Numbered from the stretch's first letter, positions 29,076 to 39,287 are shown. The stretch: 64,000 nt of DNA from Salisediminibacterium beveridgei (GCF_001721685.1 NZ_CP012502.1:186001-250000); one strand, 5' to 3'. The notes: generated by a model not told the origin, from the letters alone. Program-made: numbers and translations.

Positions 29076-31007
29076 ATGCAAAATGCCTGGTTAATCCCGG
29101 TTTTTCCGCTGATCGCCTTTCTGATCCTGCTGTTCTTCGGGAAATTCCTGAAAGAAAAAGCAGCCTGGGTCGGAATAACAGCCTTGGCCTTATCGTTCGT
29201 GCTGTCAGTGATTGTGCTGTTTGAACGCATAGGCGGAGAAACCTACACATACGTGATCGATTGGCTGAATTTCGGCGATCATGTGATTTCCATGGGCTAT
29301 GAAGTGACACCCCTGAACGCAATGATGCTCATTGTCGTGACGGTGGTCAGCCTAGTTGTCCATATCTTTTCGAGAGATTACATGCATGACGATAATCGGA
29401 TTCACGTGTTCTACATGTACTTAGGATTGTTCTCGTTCTCGATGCTCGGACTTGTCCTTGCACCGAACGTACTGCAACTGTTTATTTTCTGGGAGCTTGT
29501 CGGACTCTGTTCCTTCCTGCTGGTGGGATTCTGGTACTTCAAGCCCGAAGCAGCCGCGGCTGCAAAGAAAGCTTTCCTCACCACCCGTATTGGTGATGTA
29601 GGCCTGCTCTTAGGTCTCGTGATCCTCTACAACCAGGTAGGAAGCTTCGACTACGGTGACATTTATGCCGCTGTGGAAAATGGGATGATCAACGACGCGA
29701 TGGTCACAACGATCGCACTGCTCGTATTCCTCGGTGCAGTTGGTAAATCAGCCCAGTTCCCGCTGCATGTCTGGTTGCCGGATGCCATGGAAGGTCCAAC
29801 ACCGGTCAGTGCGCTGATCCACGCTGCGACGATGGTTGCAGCAGGTGTGTATCTCGTCGGGGTCATGTACCCGGTATTCCTGGCGTCTGAAACAGCCTTG
29901 ACGGTTGTCGCGTACACCGGTGCGATCACAGCGTTCTTTGCTGCGACCATCGCACTGGTTCAAACCGACATCAAGCGCGTACTTGCCTTTTCCACCATCA
30001 GTCAGCTTGGATTCATGATCCTTGCGCTGGGTACGGCAGGCTATGTTGCCGGCTTGTTCCACCTGATGACCCATGCCTTTTTCAAGGCGTTGTTGTTCCT
30101 TGGTGCCGGTAGTGTGATCGTTGCCGTTCACCACCGCCAGGACATCCGCGCGATGGGCGGTTTATGGAGCAAGATGAAGATTACATCGATCACGTTCCTC
30201 ATCGGGGCACTCGCCATTTCCGGGATCTTCCCGCTGGCAGGCTTCTGGAGTAAAGAAGAAATTCTTGCCTCCGCCCTGTTGAACGGTGACCCGCTGCTCT
30301 TTACGCTGGCGCTTGTTACCGCGTTTATGACGGCATTCTATATGTTCCGTCTCTTCTTTCGAACCTTTACCGGAGAATACCGCGGGGACTCGGATGAAGC
30401 GAAGGCGCTGTATCCGGAAGAAGAGGATGACCACGGGCACGACGATGACCACGGTCATCACGGCGAGCCGAAAGAGAACTCCGGCTTTATGACACTGCCG
30501 CTGGTCGTACTTGCAGGACTTGCAGTGGTTGCCGGGTTCGTCAACCTGCCGTTCTTGGGTTATCCGCTTGAAGGCTTCCTGCTTCAGGACTTGAATCTCG
30601 GCACCCAGCCGCACGGTGCACTCTGGCTGGCGCTGGTTTCCATCGTTGTTGCAGTGGCGGGTATTGCGCTTGCGTACCTGATGTACTTCAAGAAGAGCAT
30701 CTCCGCAGATAACCTTGCCAACTCCGCATCCGGAGCGTACAAGGTCCTGTATAACAAATATTATCTCGATGAACTGTACGTCGCAGTCTTTGTCCGACCG
30801 ATTGTTGCATTGGGCCGATTCCTCTGGGAAGTGGACAAAGTCATCGTCGATGGCTTCGTCAACCTGATCGGAAAGCTGACCAGCACATCCGGCAGTACAA
30901 TCGAGAAAGCCCATAACGGTCAACTTCAGACGTATGGTGTGATTGCAGTAATTGGAGGAATCGTGATCATCGCGCTTGCCTTCGTTCTAGGGGGGTATCT
31001 CGGATGA
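29076..31007 (+). CDS. nuoL: NADH-quinone oxidoreductase subunit L
   Basis: NuoL is the distal antiporter-like proton-pumping subunit. The 643 residues contain the paired acidic and lysine sites of the family (FWELVGLCSFLLVGFW, PDAMEGPTPVSALIHAATMVAAG, HAFFKALLFLGAGSVI) and a C-terminal extension with the long lateral helix. A loop near residues 449-465 is rich in Asp and His (HGHDDDHGHHGE). AAAAGGTGATGG stands ahead of the ATG. Its stop overlaps nuoM (ATGA). Confidence 0.97.
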   Translation: MQNAWLIPVFPLIAFLILLFFGKFLKEKAAWVGITALALSFVLSVIVLFERIGGETYTYVIDWLNFGDHVISMGYEVTPLNAMMLIVVTVVSLVVHIFSRDYMHDDNRIHVFYMYLGLFSFSMLGLVLAPNVLQLFIFWELVGLCSFLLVGFWYFKPEAAAAAKKAFLTTRIGDVGLLLGLVILYNQVGSFDYGDIYAAVENGMINDAMVTTIALLVFLGAVGKSAQFPLHVWLPDAMEGPTPVSALIHAATMVAAGVYLVGVMYPVFLASETALTVVAYTGAITAFFAATIALVQTDIKRVLAFSTISQLGFMILALGTAGYVAGLFHLMTHAFFKALLFLGAGSVIVAVHHRQDIRAMGGLWSKMKITSITFLIGALAISGIFPLAGFWSKEEILASALLNGDPLLFTLALVTAFMTAFYMFRLFFRTFTGEYRGDSDEAKALYPEEEDDHGHDDDHGHHGEPKENSGFMTLPLVVLAGLAVVAGFVNLPFLGYPLEGFLLQDLNLGTQPHGALWLALVSIVVAVAGIALAYLMYFKKSISADNLANSASGAYKVLYNKYYLDELYVAVFVRPIVALGRFLWEVDKVIVDGFVNLIGKLTSTSGSTIEKAHNGQLQTYGVIAVIGGIVIIALAFVLGGYLG

Positions 31008-32542
31008 TTGGAAATCTATTAATCTGGCTCATCGTCTTGCCACTTGTCGGCGCGCTGATCCTGTTGGCCATTCCAAGCGAGCAAAAAAATGCGATCCGCT
31101 CCATCGCAACCGTGATGTCCGGTGTTGTCCTTGTTTTGTCCCTGGTGATCTGGGGCTCATTTGACCGAGCGGTATCCGGGATGCAGCCGGATATGTACAT
31201 GGTCTATGAATGGTTCAATTTAGGCTTTTTACAAATCAATTTTGAGATCGGTGTCGATGGCCTGTCCATGCCGCTGATCGTTCTGACAACAATCGTCACC
31301 ACCTTCTCGTTATTCGCTTCCTTCTCCATTGAGAAGCGCGTGAAGGAGTTCTACATCTGGACGATGGTGCTGTTGTCCGGCATGCTCGGTGTCTTCGTGG
31401 CACTCGATATGTTCTTGTTCTTCCTGTTCTTTGAACTGACGCTGATTCCGATGTTTTTCTTAATCGGTATCTGGGGCGGGAAGCTCAGGGAATATGCCTC
31501 CTTCAAGTTCCTGGTCTATACGGGACTTGGCTCGGGGATCATGTTCCTGACGTTCATTGCCATCTTCGTCAAAGGTGCCGAAGCGATGATGTTCCAGGAA
31601 ACATCCTTCAGCATGATCCGCCTGGCGGAAATCTATGCGAACCCGGCGAATCCGGACGTATTGACCGGTGGCGTCAAGGGTGCGATGTTCCTGTTCCTGT
31701 TTCTCGCTTTTGCCATTAAGTTACCGGTATTTCCGTTCCATACGTGGCTTCCAAACGCCCACGTTCAGGCACCGACCGCAGCCAGTATGATCCTGGCCGG
31801 TGTGCTGTTGAAAATGGGTGGGTACGGACTGATCCGCGTCGGTTTCGGGATTTTACCGGATCAGGCCGCACGATTTGCCACGCTGATTGCGATACTCGGG
31901 GTTGTGAACATCATTTACGGTGCACTTCTCGCTTTGGTACAGACCGATTTGAAGTCACTTGTGGCTTACTCCAGTATCAGTCACATGGGGATTGTCCTTC
32001 TCGGTATCGCTTCCTTCACAGAAGCAGGTATGCAGGGTGCAATCTTCCAGCTGGTATCACACGGCTTTATCTCAGCGCTTCTGTTCTTTATGGTCGGGGC
32101 CATTTACGAACGAACCAAGACCCGGACCATTTCCGAACTGGGCGGCTTGTCGAAATCCGTACCGATCCTTGCAGGGTTTATGCTTGCAGCGGCCATGGCC
32201 TCTGTGGGTCTGCCGGGACTCTCCGGATTCGTCAGTGAACTGCTCGCGTTTATCGGCATTTTCGGTGCCTCCGCAGATCTGATTCCAGCTGCGACACTGC
32301 TGGGCGTCATCGGGGCCCTCGGGATTATCTTAACAGCCGCCTATCTCCTCTGGGCGATGCAGCGCACCACGTTCGGTCCGATGAAAGAGAAGTACGCGGA
32401 ACTGAAAGATGCCCGTCCGATGGAATATGTACCAATGGTGGGACTGTTCGTCTTCATCATCCTGATCGGGGTTTACCCGTACTTGCTCAGTGACGTAATA
32501 AACACTACAGTTATCGACCTTGTGTCGAAGATAGGGGGTTAA
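31004..32542 (+). CDS. nuoM: NADH-quinone oxidoreductase subunit M
   Basis: NuoM is the second antiporter-like pump subunit. The 512 residues contain FFELTLIPMFFLIGIWGG with the key glutamate, the FPFHTWLPNAHVQAPTAASMILAG signature and YSSISHMGIVLLGI. The ATG overlaps the nuoL stop and the gap to nuoN is four bases. Nothing atypical was noticed. Confidence 0.98.
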   Translation: MIGNLLIWLIVLPLVGALILLAIPSEQKNAIRSIATVMSGVVLVLSLVIWGSFDRAVSGMQPDMYMVYEWFNLGFLQINFEIGVDGLSMPLIVLTTIVTTFSLFASFSIEKRVKEFYIWTMVLLSGMLGVFVALDMFLFFLFFELTLIPMFFLIGIWGGKLREYASFKFLVYTGLGSGIMFLTFIAIFVKGAEAMMFQETSFSMIRLAEIYANPANPDVLTGGVKGAMFLFLFLAFAIKLPVFPFHTWLPNAHVQAPTAASMILAGVLLKMGGYGLIRVGFGILPDQAARFATLIAILGVVNIIYGALLALVQTDLKSLVAYSSISHMGIVLLGIASFTEAGMQGAIFQLVSHGFISALLFFMVGAIYERTKTRTISELGGLSKSVPILAGFMLAAAMASVGLPGLSGFVSELLAFIGIFGASADLIPAATLLGVIGALGIILTAAYLLWAMQRTTFGPMKEKYAELKDARPMEYVPMVGLFVFIILIGVYPYLLSDVINTTVIDLVSKIGG

Positions 32543-32546
32543 AGAC

Positions 32547-34004
32547 ATGTTAGCTTTTAATGCCGATTGGTCTTTAATGACTCCGGAAATCGTCTTAGGC
32601 GCACTGGCACTACTCGTGTTCACGCTGGATTTCATGACCGGGATTCACCGGAGAAAGCCGTTTATCGGCCATCTCTCCGTCTTGTCCCTGGCCGTGGCTG
32701 CTATCCTTGTGGTGGTGATGAACACCACCACAGGGAACGTCGGCGCAACGTTCATTGTCGATCCGTTCGCGATGGTGTTTAAGCTGATCATCCTGATTGG
32801 TGTGGCCCTCGTCATTCTGACGAGTCTCCACTTTCTGGACCGTAACGATGATGTGTATCAAGGGGAGTATTACTCCATCCTGCTGTTCGCAGCCCTTGGT
32901 GGTATGGTGATGGTGTCCTCCGCGGACCTGATCACGCTCTTCATCGGTCTGGAAATTCTAAGTATCTCGTCTTACGCTTTAGCCGGATTCAAAAAATACA
33001 ACCGAAATTCATCGGAAGCCGCGATCAAATACCTCGTTCTCGGGGGAACGGCATCCGCCTTCATTCTGTACGGGATGTCCTACCTGTTCGGTTTGTCTGG
33101 AACGACAAACGCGTTCGAAATCGGACAGATGATGCCGGAACTTTTTGCGGACTATCCGCAAATGATGATCATTGCATTTGTGATGATGCTTGCAGGCTTC
33201 GGCTTTAAGGTTTCCGTTGTGCCGTTTCACATGTGGGCGCCGGATGTTTATTACGGTGCACCCACACCGATCACCGGTTTTCTGACCGTTGTGTCGAAAC
33301 TGGCCGGTTTCGCGATCTTGATCCGCGTGTTCACGGTCGCATTTGGCGGCATCTATGCGGAATGGGCGATTGTCCTTGCGACGATTGCAGCCATTACGAT
33401 GATCGCCGGTAACTTTATTGCTCTGACCCAGACGGACATCAAGCGCCTGATGGCATTCTCCGGTATTGCGCAGGCCGGTTATCTCCTGGTGCCGTTGGCA
33501 ACGATTCTCGGGGATGCATCGACGACCATCATTGCGTTCTACTCGGTGGCGTACCTGTTGATGACCCTCGGTGCCTTTGCCATCATTACGCTCGTCACAG
33601 AAGATGCAGGCGGCAAAACCGGACTCGATGTCTTTGCCGGACTGTATAAGCGCTCGCCTTACATGGCAGTGGCTTTGACGATCTTCTTCCTGTCACTGGC
33701 GGGCATGCCGTTTACCGCCGGATTCATCGGCAAGGCGAACATCTTCATTATCGCCATTACCGGTGAGATGATGTGGCTTGCGGTCATTATGATCATCACA
33801 TCCATCGTCAGCTTCTTCTACTATTTCGGTGTGATGAAGCAGATGTTCATGGTGGAACCCAAGGCCAATGATGAGAATTTGAACGTACCATCAAGCATCA
33901 ATGCGGTCGTGTCCATTACGCTTGCCGCAACGGTGATTCTCGGGATCCTCCCGAACCTTCTGCTTGATATCTTTACGACCTTTAACTGGATGGCCTTTTT
34001 CTAA
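32547..34004 (+). CDS. nuoN: NADH-quinone oxidoreductase subunit N
   Basis: NuoN is the third antiporter-like pump subunit, next to NuoK. The 485 residues include LFIGLEILSISSYALAGF, VVPFHMWAPDVYYGAPTPIT and MAFSGIAQAGYLLVPLA. GGGGGTTAAAG precedes the ATG. It is the last gene of the operon, followed by a strong terminator. No nuoE, nuoF or nuoG is present before or after, so this complex I lacks the NADH-oxidising module. Confidence 0.98.
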   Translation: MLAFNADWSLMTPEIVLGALALLVFTLDFMTGIHRRKPFIGHLSVLSLAVAAILVVVMNTTTGNVGATFIVDPFAMVFKLIILIGVALVILTSLHFLDRNDDVYQGEYYSILLFAALGGMVMVSSADLITLFIGLEILSISSYALAGFKKYNRNSSEAAIKYLVLGGTASAFILYGMSYLFGLSGTTNAFEIGQMMPELFADYPQMMIIAFVMMLAGFGFKVSVVPFHMWAPDVYYGAPTPITGFLTVVSKLAGFAILIRVFTVAFGGIYAEWAIVLATIAAITMIAGNFIALTQTDIKRLMAFSGIAQAGYLLVPLATILGDASTTIIAFYSVAYLLMTLGAFAIITLVTEDAGGKTGLDVFAGLYKRSPYMAVALTIFFLSLAGMPFTAGFIGKANIFIIAITGEMMWLAVIMIITSIVSFFYYFGVMKQMFMVEPKANDENLNVPSSINAVVSITLAATVILGILPNLLLDIFTTFNWMAFF

Positions 34005-34020
34005 GCCGCCAGCGATACTG

Positions 34021-34057
34021 AAAAACCGCCTGGAGATCCAAATCCAGGCGGTTTTTT
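34021..34057 (+). terminator. Terminator of the nuo operon
   Basis: AAAACCGCCTGGA pairs with TCCAGGCGGTTTT (34022-34034, 34043-34055) and continues into a T-run. It is one of the strongest terminators in the window. Confidence 0.92.
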
Positions 34058-34534
34058 GTGTACAAGAAGGAGGATGAAATCCAGGCATTTCATTCGGTGG
34101 AATGCTCAGCTGGGGGACAAAGCGGATGGGAGAATCGTCTGGACCATCGTGAAAATCGAATGGATGGGAGCGGTGGCCCTCTTCGTATCGATCTGATGCG
34201 TGAACGGCGTCGATTAAAAAGCAATACCCATGCCATGGCCCGAAAAGCAACAACGAATGTTCGGTAATGCTTAAAAATGAGCATAATGAACTACGATAAA
34301 TTCGGGAATTACGCCCTTCATCCGTAGTCAGTGACTGAAAAATGCTATATGATAAGGAGAGTTATGGTATTTGAACTGATATTGACAACGAACGACCAAG
34401 AAATGACATGGTGAGGCAAGTGCGTCAACCGGTGCAGTGCAGGAGGCAAGTGACAGTGACGTCATTTACTGAAATGCTGCATGGGCAGCGTTTGACCGGA
34501 CATCAGCTCATCACACAGGAGGCAACCGACAGAT
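34058..34534. other. 477-base gap between nuoN and ywzB
   Basis: A 40-codon frame (34074-34196) has AAGGAGG directly against its ATG, which is too close, and a hydrophobic end (VALFVSI). An overlapping frame (34058-34267) lacks a ribosome site. Neither is convincing. A TTGACA at 34382-34387 has no clear -10. In B. subtilis the ywzB neighbourhood also contains ywmA and ywmB, which are not seen here. Confidence 0.45.
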
Positions 34535-34768
34535 ATGATCGACCAACTTGGCCAGCAGTCTCTTTTTAACATTCTGATCAGCCTGATGGTGCTCGTTCTC
34601 GTATGGTGGTCTGTACAGTCCATTCGTATGGAACTGTTTTTGAAGGACCCCGACGGCATCAGAGCCAAAGCGTTCATGGTGATCATCACCATTTCGCTGA
34701 CCTACCTCATCACAGGATTTATCTTGAATTACCTGAACTGGTCGCAGTCGCTGAGGTTTTTATTCTAA
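34535..34768 (+). CDS. ywzB: DUF1146 family membrane protein YwzB
   Basis: The 77-residue protein resembles B. subtilis YwzB: an opening IDQLGQQSLFNIL, a first helix with VLVWWSVQSIRME, a second helix (residues 47-64) and an ending LNWSQSLRFLF. The function is unknown. In B. subtilis ywzB lies between atpC and murAA, so its place before murA here marks the ancestral atp-ywzB-murA junction, now separated by the IS element, the xylose locus and nuo. GGAGG lies ahead of the ATG. Confidence 0.85.
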   Translation: MIDQLGQQSLFNILISLMVLVLVWWSVQSIRMELFLKDPDGIRAKAFMVIITISLTYLITGFILNYLNWSQSLRFLF

Positions 34769-35014
34769 TTGACCCTGCTAATCATCGAAACTTAATCCAT
34801 TGAAAATAAATTGTAATCGTCCTGTAACCTGTTTACGATCGATGACGACTAAAATTTGATGAGTACATAGCAAATATGTGTGTATTCGTAAATCAGTAAT
34901 GCCAATGAGCCAACGATTAAACAGAAACAGAGAACATCGGGGAACATGCCCGGTGCATGAAAATTCCATTTAAACGATTCATCAAGCATTAAATGGACCT
35001 GGAGGGAAAAGATA

Positions 35015-36331
35015 GTGGAAAAAATTATCGTACGCGGAGGACAGCCCCTGGCGGGTACCGTCCGGATTGAAGGCGCGAAAAACGCGGTACTGCCTGTTAT
35101 TGCAGCATCTTTACTCGGAGGCAATGGCAAGAGTATCATTCATGATGTACCCCAACTTGCAGATGTATACACGATTAATGAAGTACTGCGCAATTTAAAT
35201 GTTGATATTGAATATAATGAAAAAGATGGCACAGTCGAAGTGGATGCTCAGCGCGAACTCGGCGTCGAGGCGCCGTTTGAATTCGTGCGGAAAATGCGCG
35301 CTTCGTTTCTGGTGATGGGGCCTCTCCTCGCCAGAAAAGGTCATGCCCGCATTGCTTTACCCGGCGGTTGCGCCATCGGGTCCCGTCCGATTGACCAGCA
35401 CTTAAAAGGCTTTGAAGCCATGGGTGCAGTCGTTGAAATCGGCAGCGGATTCATCGAAGCAAAAGTCGAAGATCGTCTGCATGGCGGGAAAGTCTATCTC
35501 GATTTTCCAAGCGTTGGAGCCACTGAAAACATTATGATGGCGGCAACGATGGCACTGGGAACAACGATTATTGAAAATGCTGCACAAGAGCCGGAAATTG
35601 TCGACGTGGCCAACTACCTGAACGCGATGGGCGCCAAAGTCCGCGGTGCCGGTACGGGGACCATCAAAATCGAGGGCGTTGATGAACTCAACGGTGCAGA
35701 GCATACAATCATCCCCGACCGCATTGAAGCAGGCACATTCATGGTCGCCGCAGCCATCACAGGCGGAAATGTCCTGGTGGAGAATGTGCTCTCCGAACAC
35801 ATCCGTCCCCTGATCGCCAAGATGACCGAAATGGGCGTCGTCATTTATGAGGAATCCACAGGCGTTCGTGTCATCGGAACGGATTCACTGAAGTCTGTCG
35901 ATATCAAAACGATGCCACACCCAGGTTTTCCGACAGACATGCAGTCGCAGATGATGGCGATGATGCTTGTGGCAAAAGGCACCAGTGTGATTACCGAAAC
36001 CGTCTTTGAAAACCGCTTCATGCATGTGGAAGAATTCCGTCGCATGAATGCAGATATTAAAATCGAAGCCCGTTCCTCGATGATCACCGGCGGCTCCAAG
36101 CTGCAGGGTGCTGAAGTCATGGCAACGGATCTCCGCGCAGGAGCGGCCTTGGTTTTGGCCGGCCTTGTCGCGGATGGCTACACCCGCGTCACGGAACTCC
36201 GTCATATCGATCGTGGCTATGTCGATTTTGCCGGCAAACTGAAGGCATTAGGCGCTGACATTGAACGGGTCGATGAAGACAGTGAAGTAGAAGCTGCGGA
36301 AACAGCCCGGGTAGAAGCAGCCCGAAAATAA
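35015..36331 (+). CDS. murA: UDP-N-acetylglucosamine 1-carboxyvinyltransferase
   Basis: MurA transfers enolpyruvate from PEP to UDP-GlcNAc, the first committed step of peptidoglycan synthesis, in the cytosol. The 438 residues show the N-terminal [12 protein letters not shown] motif and the catalytic cysteine C119 in [13 protein letters not shown], the residue attacked by fosfomycin. The start is a GTG at 35015, behind GGAGGG. The C-terminus has a short acidic extension ([18 protein letters not shown]). By position it corresponds to murAA. A 246-base gap precedes it, with no ywmB. Confidence 0.97.
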   Translation: MEKIIVRGGQPLAGTVRIEGAKNAVLPVIAASLLGGNGKSIIHDVPQLADVYTINEVLRNLNVDIEYNEKDGTVEVDAQRELGVEAPFEFVRKMRASFLVMGPLLARKGHARIALPGGCAIGSRPIDQHLKGFEAMGAVVEIGSGFIEAKVEDRLHGGKVYLDFPSVGATENIMMAATMALGTTIIENAAQEPEIVDVANYLNAMGAKVRGAGTGTIKIEGVDELNGAEHTIIPDRIEAGTFMVAAAITGGNVLVENVLSEHIRPLIAKMTEMGVVIYEESTGVRVIGTDSLKSVDIKTMPHPGFPTDMQSQMMAMMLVAKGTSVITETVFENRFMHVEEFRRMNADIKIEARSSMITGGSKLQGAEVMATDLRAGAALVLAGLVADGYTRVTELRHIDRGYVDFAGKLKALGADIERVDEDSEVEAAETARVEAARK

Positions 36332-36336
36332 CACAG

Positions 36337-36380
36337 AGTCCCTGTCGGTATGATTAAGATGACCGAGCAGGGACTTTTTT
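36337..36380 (+). terminator. Terminator after murA
   Basis: AGTCCCTG-TCGGT pairs with ACCGA-GCAGGGACT (36337-36349, 36362-36375) and ends in six Ts. Confidence 0.9.
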
Positions 36381-36507
36381 ACGTGGAAAAACCTCCTGTT
36401 CATCTGCTTTTTGTGATAAAATAATAAAATGGAATAAACATGTGCGCAGGAAGATGTTTTAGGATACATAAAATTTTTTCGGCGGATGTCAGGAGGACTA
36501 GAAGACT

Positions 36508-37509
36508 ATGTTTGGAAGAGATATCGGAATTGACTTAGGAACTGCAAATGTACTGATTCATGTAAAAGGACGAGGCATTGTGTTGAATGAGCCGGCGGTG
36601 GTCGCGATGGATAGCCAGACGGGCAGAGTATTGGCCGTTGGCGACGAAGCATTCCGGATGGTCGGGCGTACACCAGGAAACATCATTGCGACAAGGCCAT
36701 TAAAAGACGGAGTCATCGCAGACTTTGAAACAACGGAATCCATGTTGAAACATTTTCTTGAAAAAGTCCGCGTAAAAGGCTGGTTTACCAAGCCGCGCAT
36801 CCTGATCTGCTGCCCGACGAACATCACGTCCGTGGAGCAGAAGGCGATCCGTGAAGCTGCCGAAAAAAGCGGCGGAAAGAATGTCTATATCGAAGAAGAA
36901 CCGAAAGTCGCCGCCGTTGGAGCAGGGATGGATATCTACCAGCCAAGCGGGAATATGGTCATCGACATCGGCGGGGGAACGACGGACGTTGCCGTTCTCT
37001 CCATGGGCGAAATTGTCACAGCCCAGTCCATTAAAGTTGCAGGGGACCGGTTTGACCACGATATCCTGACGTACATTAAAAAAGAATATAAATTATTAAT
37101 CGGTGAACGCACAGCTGAAGATATTAAGAAAGAAGTCGGGACGGTTTACCCGGGTTCAAGAGACGAATCCATCGAGATCCGTGGACGTGACCTCGTCAGC
37201 GGATTGCCACGTACGATAGCCATCGAATCGGAAGAGATCCGTATTGCCATGCTTGAAGCAGTGGATCACATCGTTCAGGCGGCGAAGAATGTGCTCGAAC
37301 AAACCCCGCCTGAGCTGTCAGCTGATATCATTGACCGCGGTATCATCATCACCGGCGGCGGCGCGTATTTACACGGCATCGATAAACTGCTGTCTGACGA
37401 ATTGAAAGTACCCGTCATGGTCGCCGAAAATCCGATGGACTGTGTGGCGATTGGTACAGGAATCATGCTTGAAAATCTTGATCGCATCAAGAAAAATATG
37501 AGTGTTTGA
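36508..37509 (+). CDS. mbl: MreB-like cytoskeletal protein Mbl
   Basis: Mbl is an actin homologue that moves under the membrane with the elongation machinery and directs lateral wall synthesis. The 333 residues hold the phosphate-1 loop IGIDLGTANV, phosphate-2 region MVIDIGGGTTDVAV and adenosine motif ITGGGAYLHGID. Mbl rather than MreB is indicated by its company with flhO and flhP, as in B. subtilis. GTCAGGAGGA precedes the ATG. In B. subtilis spoIIID lies directly upstream of mbl; here murA is the upstream gene. Confidence 0.95.
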   Translation: MFGRDIGIDLGTANVLIHVKGRGIVLNEPAVVAMDSQTGRVLAVGDEAFRMVGRTPGNIIATRPLKDGVIADFETTESMLKHFLEKVRVKGWFTKPRILICCPTNITSVEQKAIREAAEKSGGKNVYIEEEPKVAAVGAGMDIYQPSGNMVIDIGGGTTDVAVLSMGEIVTAQSIKVAGDRFDHDILTYIKKEYKLLIGERTAEDIKKEVGTVYPGSRDESIEIRGRDLVSGLPRTIAIESEEIRIAMLEAVDHIVQAAKNVLEQTPPELSADIIDRGIIITGGGAYLHGIDKLLSDELKVPVMVAENPMDCVAIGTGIMLENLDRIKKNMSV

Positions 37510-37549
37510 TACAAGGCTGTGACGGATTAAACCAAAGAGGTGACAAGCA

Positions 37550-38380
37550 ATGCTGAGAGGATTGTATACAGCAGGCGCCGGGATGATTTCCCAGCAGCGC
37601 AAACAGGAAATGCTGACAAACAATATGGCGAATGTCAACACCCCGGGCTATAAAGCGGATCAGGGGTCATTGCGGACGTTTCCGAATATGATGATTCAGG
37701 CAATGGGCACCGATCACCAGATCAGCGGCAGAAGCCCTATTATCGGTGAACTGAGTACCGGTGTGTACATGCAGGAAGGGACACCGAATTTCCGGCAGGG
37801 GGATCTGAGGGAAACGAACAATTCGACAGACATCGCCCTGCTTCAGGCGGATACGCCCATTGATGACGAGACCGGCCTTCCGGCGATGCTTGCTTTTCAA
37901 GTCCAAAACGATGACGGCGAACCGCGCTACACCCGCAACGGGGACTTTACGATCGACAGCGACGGATTTCTCACGATGGGCAGCGGACACTACGTCCTTG
38001 GGGTGGACGGTGACCCTATCGAAGTGGGGAACGAAAATTTTCGCGTGAATCAAAACGGGGAAATATTTACTGATGATGCAGAAGAAGAACTGCTCGGTCA
38101 GCTCGACGTCCTGCTCATTCCCGATTCGGGCCAACTGGTGAAAGAAGGCAACGGGTTTCTCCGTTATGACGGTGATGAAGAGATCGCGAGTATCGTTGGC
38201 GACGACGACATCCTCTATCAGCTTCAACAGGGTTATGTGGAGCGTTCCAATGTGGACGCAGGCCAGACAATGACAGAGATGATGGCCGCACTCCGGAACT
38301 TTGAAGCAAACCAGAAAGTATTACAGGCATACGATCAGAGTCTGGAGCGGGCTGTCAATGACATCGGCCGCCTCCGCTAA
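37550..38380 (+). CDS. flhO: Flagellar basal-body rod protein FlhO
   Basis: FlhO is a FlgG/FlgF-type protein of the flagellar rod or hook base. The 276 residues start with the diagnostic rod motif LYTAGAGMISQQRKQEMLTNNMANVNTPGYKA and end with the conserved helix NFEANQKVLQAYDQSLERAVNDIGRLR. It lies 40 bases after mbl, behind AGAGGTGA, as in B. subtilis, and is probably co-transcribed with flhP. The middle is acidic. Confidence 0.93.
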   Translation: MLRGLYTAGAGMISQQRKQEMLTNNMANVNTPGYKADQGSLRTFPNMMIQAMGTDHQISGRSPIIGELSTGVYMQEGTPNFRQGDLRETNNSTDIALLQADTPIDDETGLPAMLAFQVQNDDGEPRYTRNGDFTIDSDGFLTMGSGHYVLGVDGDPIEVGNENFRVNQNGEIFTDDAEEELLGQLDVLLIPDSGQLVKEGNGFLRYDGDEEIASIVGDDDILYQLQQGYVERSNVDAGQTMTEMMAALRNFEANQKVLQAYDQSLERAVNDIGRLR

Positions 38381-38407
38381 TCACGGCGTGAAAGGGGATC
38401 ATCCAGT

Positions 38408-39241
38408 ATGAATCAATCGATGATTAATTCTGCAGTGACGATGGGTCAGCTGCAGCACAAGCTTGATACAGTCGGGAACAATCTGGCCAATGTCAACACG
38501 ATTGGCTTCAAGCGTCGTGATGTCAGTTTCAATGATCTGTTGTTCCAGCAGGTGAATAACTTGAACCGCACTGAATTTGAGGGCGGCCGGGAAACACCAC
38601 TGGGCATTCGACGTGGATCCGGAGCCGTTGCCGGACAAACGGAGATCCGTTTCGATCAGGGCACCATCCGCGAAACAGACCGGGAACTGGATTTTGCCAT
38701 GACGGAAAAAGGCCACTTTTTTGAAATTTCACCCGATGCCAACGGCAATCGGCAGTTCACCCGGGAAGGGAACTTCTACTATACGCCGAACCCGGCAAAT
38801 GATGCGGAGAATTTCATCGTCAACAGCCAAGGGGATTTTGTTCTTGGGGCAGACGGTGAACCGCTGGTGGTTCCGGTACCGAATAACGGGGTATCTGTAT
38901 CTGCCAACGGAACGATTTCGGTTGATCTCGACGACGGGGATGTCCCTGTGGACGTCGGCCAGTTCCAAACCGTAAATATCACCCGGCCTCAGCTGTTGGA
39001 GAACGTCGGCGAGAACAATTACGTTTTCGGCAATCTTGATGAGCTGGAGCTTGGTTTTGACGACGTCCTCGAAGAGACGGCTGGTGATGAGGTGATGCGC
39101 CAGAATGCACTGGAAATGTCCAACGTCAACATGGGTCACGAAATGACGTCGATGGTTGAAGCACAGCGGGCCTATCAGTTTAATTCAAGCGCCATTGGCA
39201 TCACCGATCAGATGAAAGGTCTTGTCACTAATCTTCGCTGA
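38408..39241 (+). CDS. flhP: Flagellar basal-body rod protein FlhP
   Basis: FlhP is the partner of FlhO. The 277 residues begin MNQSMINSAVTMGQLQHKLD followed by the rod signature NNLANVNTIGFKRR and end with MVEAQRAYQFNSSAIGITDQMKGLVTNLR, the heptad-like C-terminal helix that polymerises in the rod. GAAAGGGG is before the ATG. The pair suggests a motile cell, although the rest of the flagellar genes are not in the window. Confidence 0.93.
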   Translation: MNQSMINSAVTMGQLQHKLDTVGNNLANVNTIGFKRRDVSFNDLLFQQVNNLNRTEFEGGRETPLGIRRGSGAVAGQTEIRFDQGTIRETDRELDFAMTEKGHFFEISPDANGNRQFTREGNFYYTPNPANDAENFIVNSQGDFVLGADGEPLVVPVPNNGVSVSANGTISVDLDDGDVPVDVGQFQTVNITRPQLLENVGENNYVFGNLDELELGFDDVLEETAGDEVMRQNALEMSNVNMGHEMTSMVEAQRAYQFNSSAIGITDQMKGLVTNLR

Positions 39242-39287
39242 CTGTATGCGGGGAAACTTGCGGCAGTGAAAGAAGGAGTTTACAGTT

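Noticed and set aside
34074..34196. 40-codon frame after the nuo terminator
   Set aside because: AAGGAGG touches its ATG, which is too close for initiation, and no family is recognised. A longer overlapping frame is no better.
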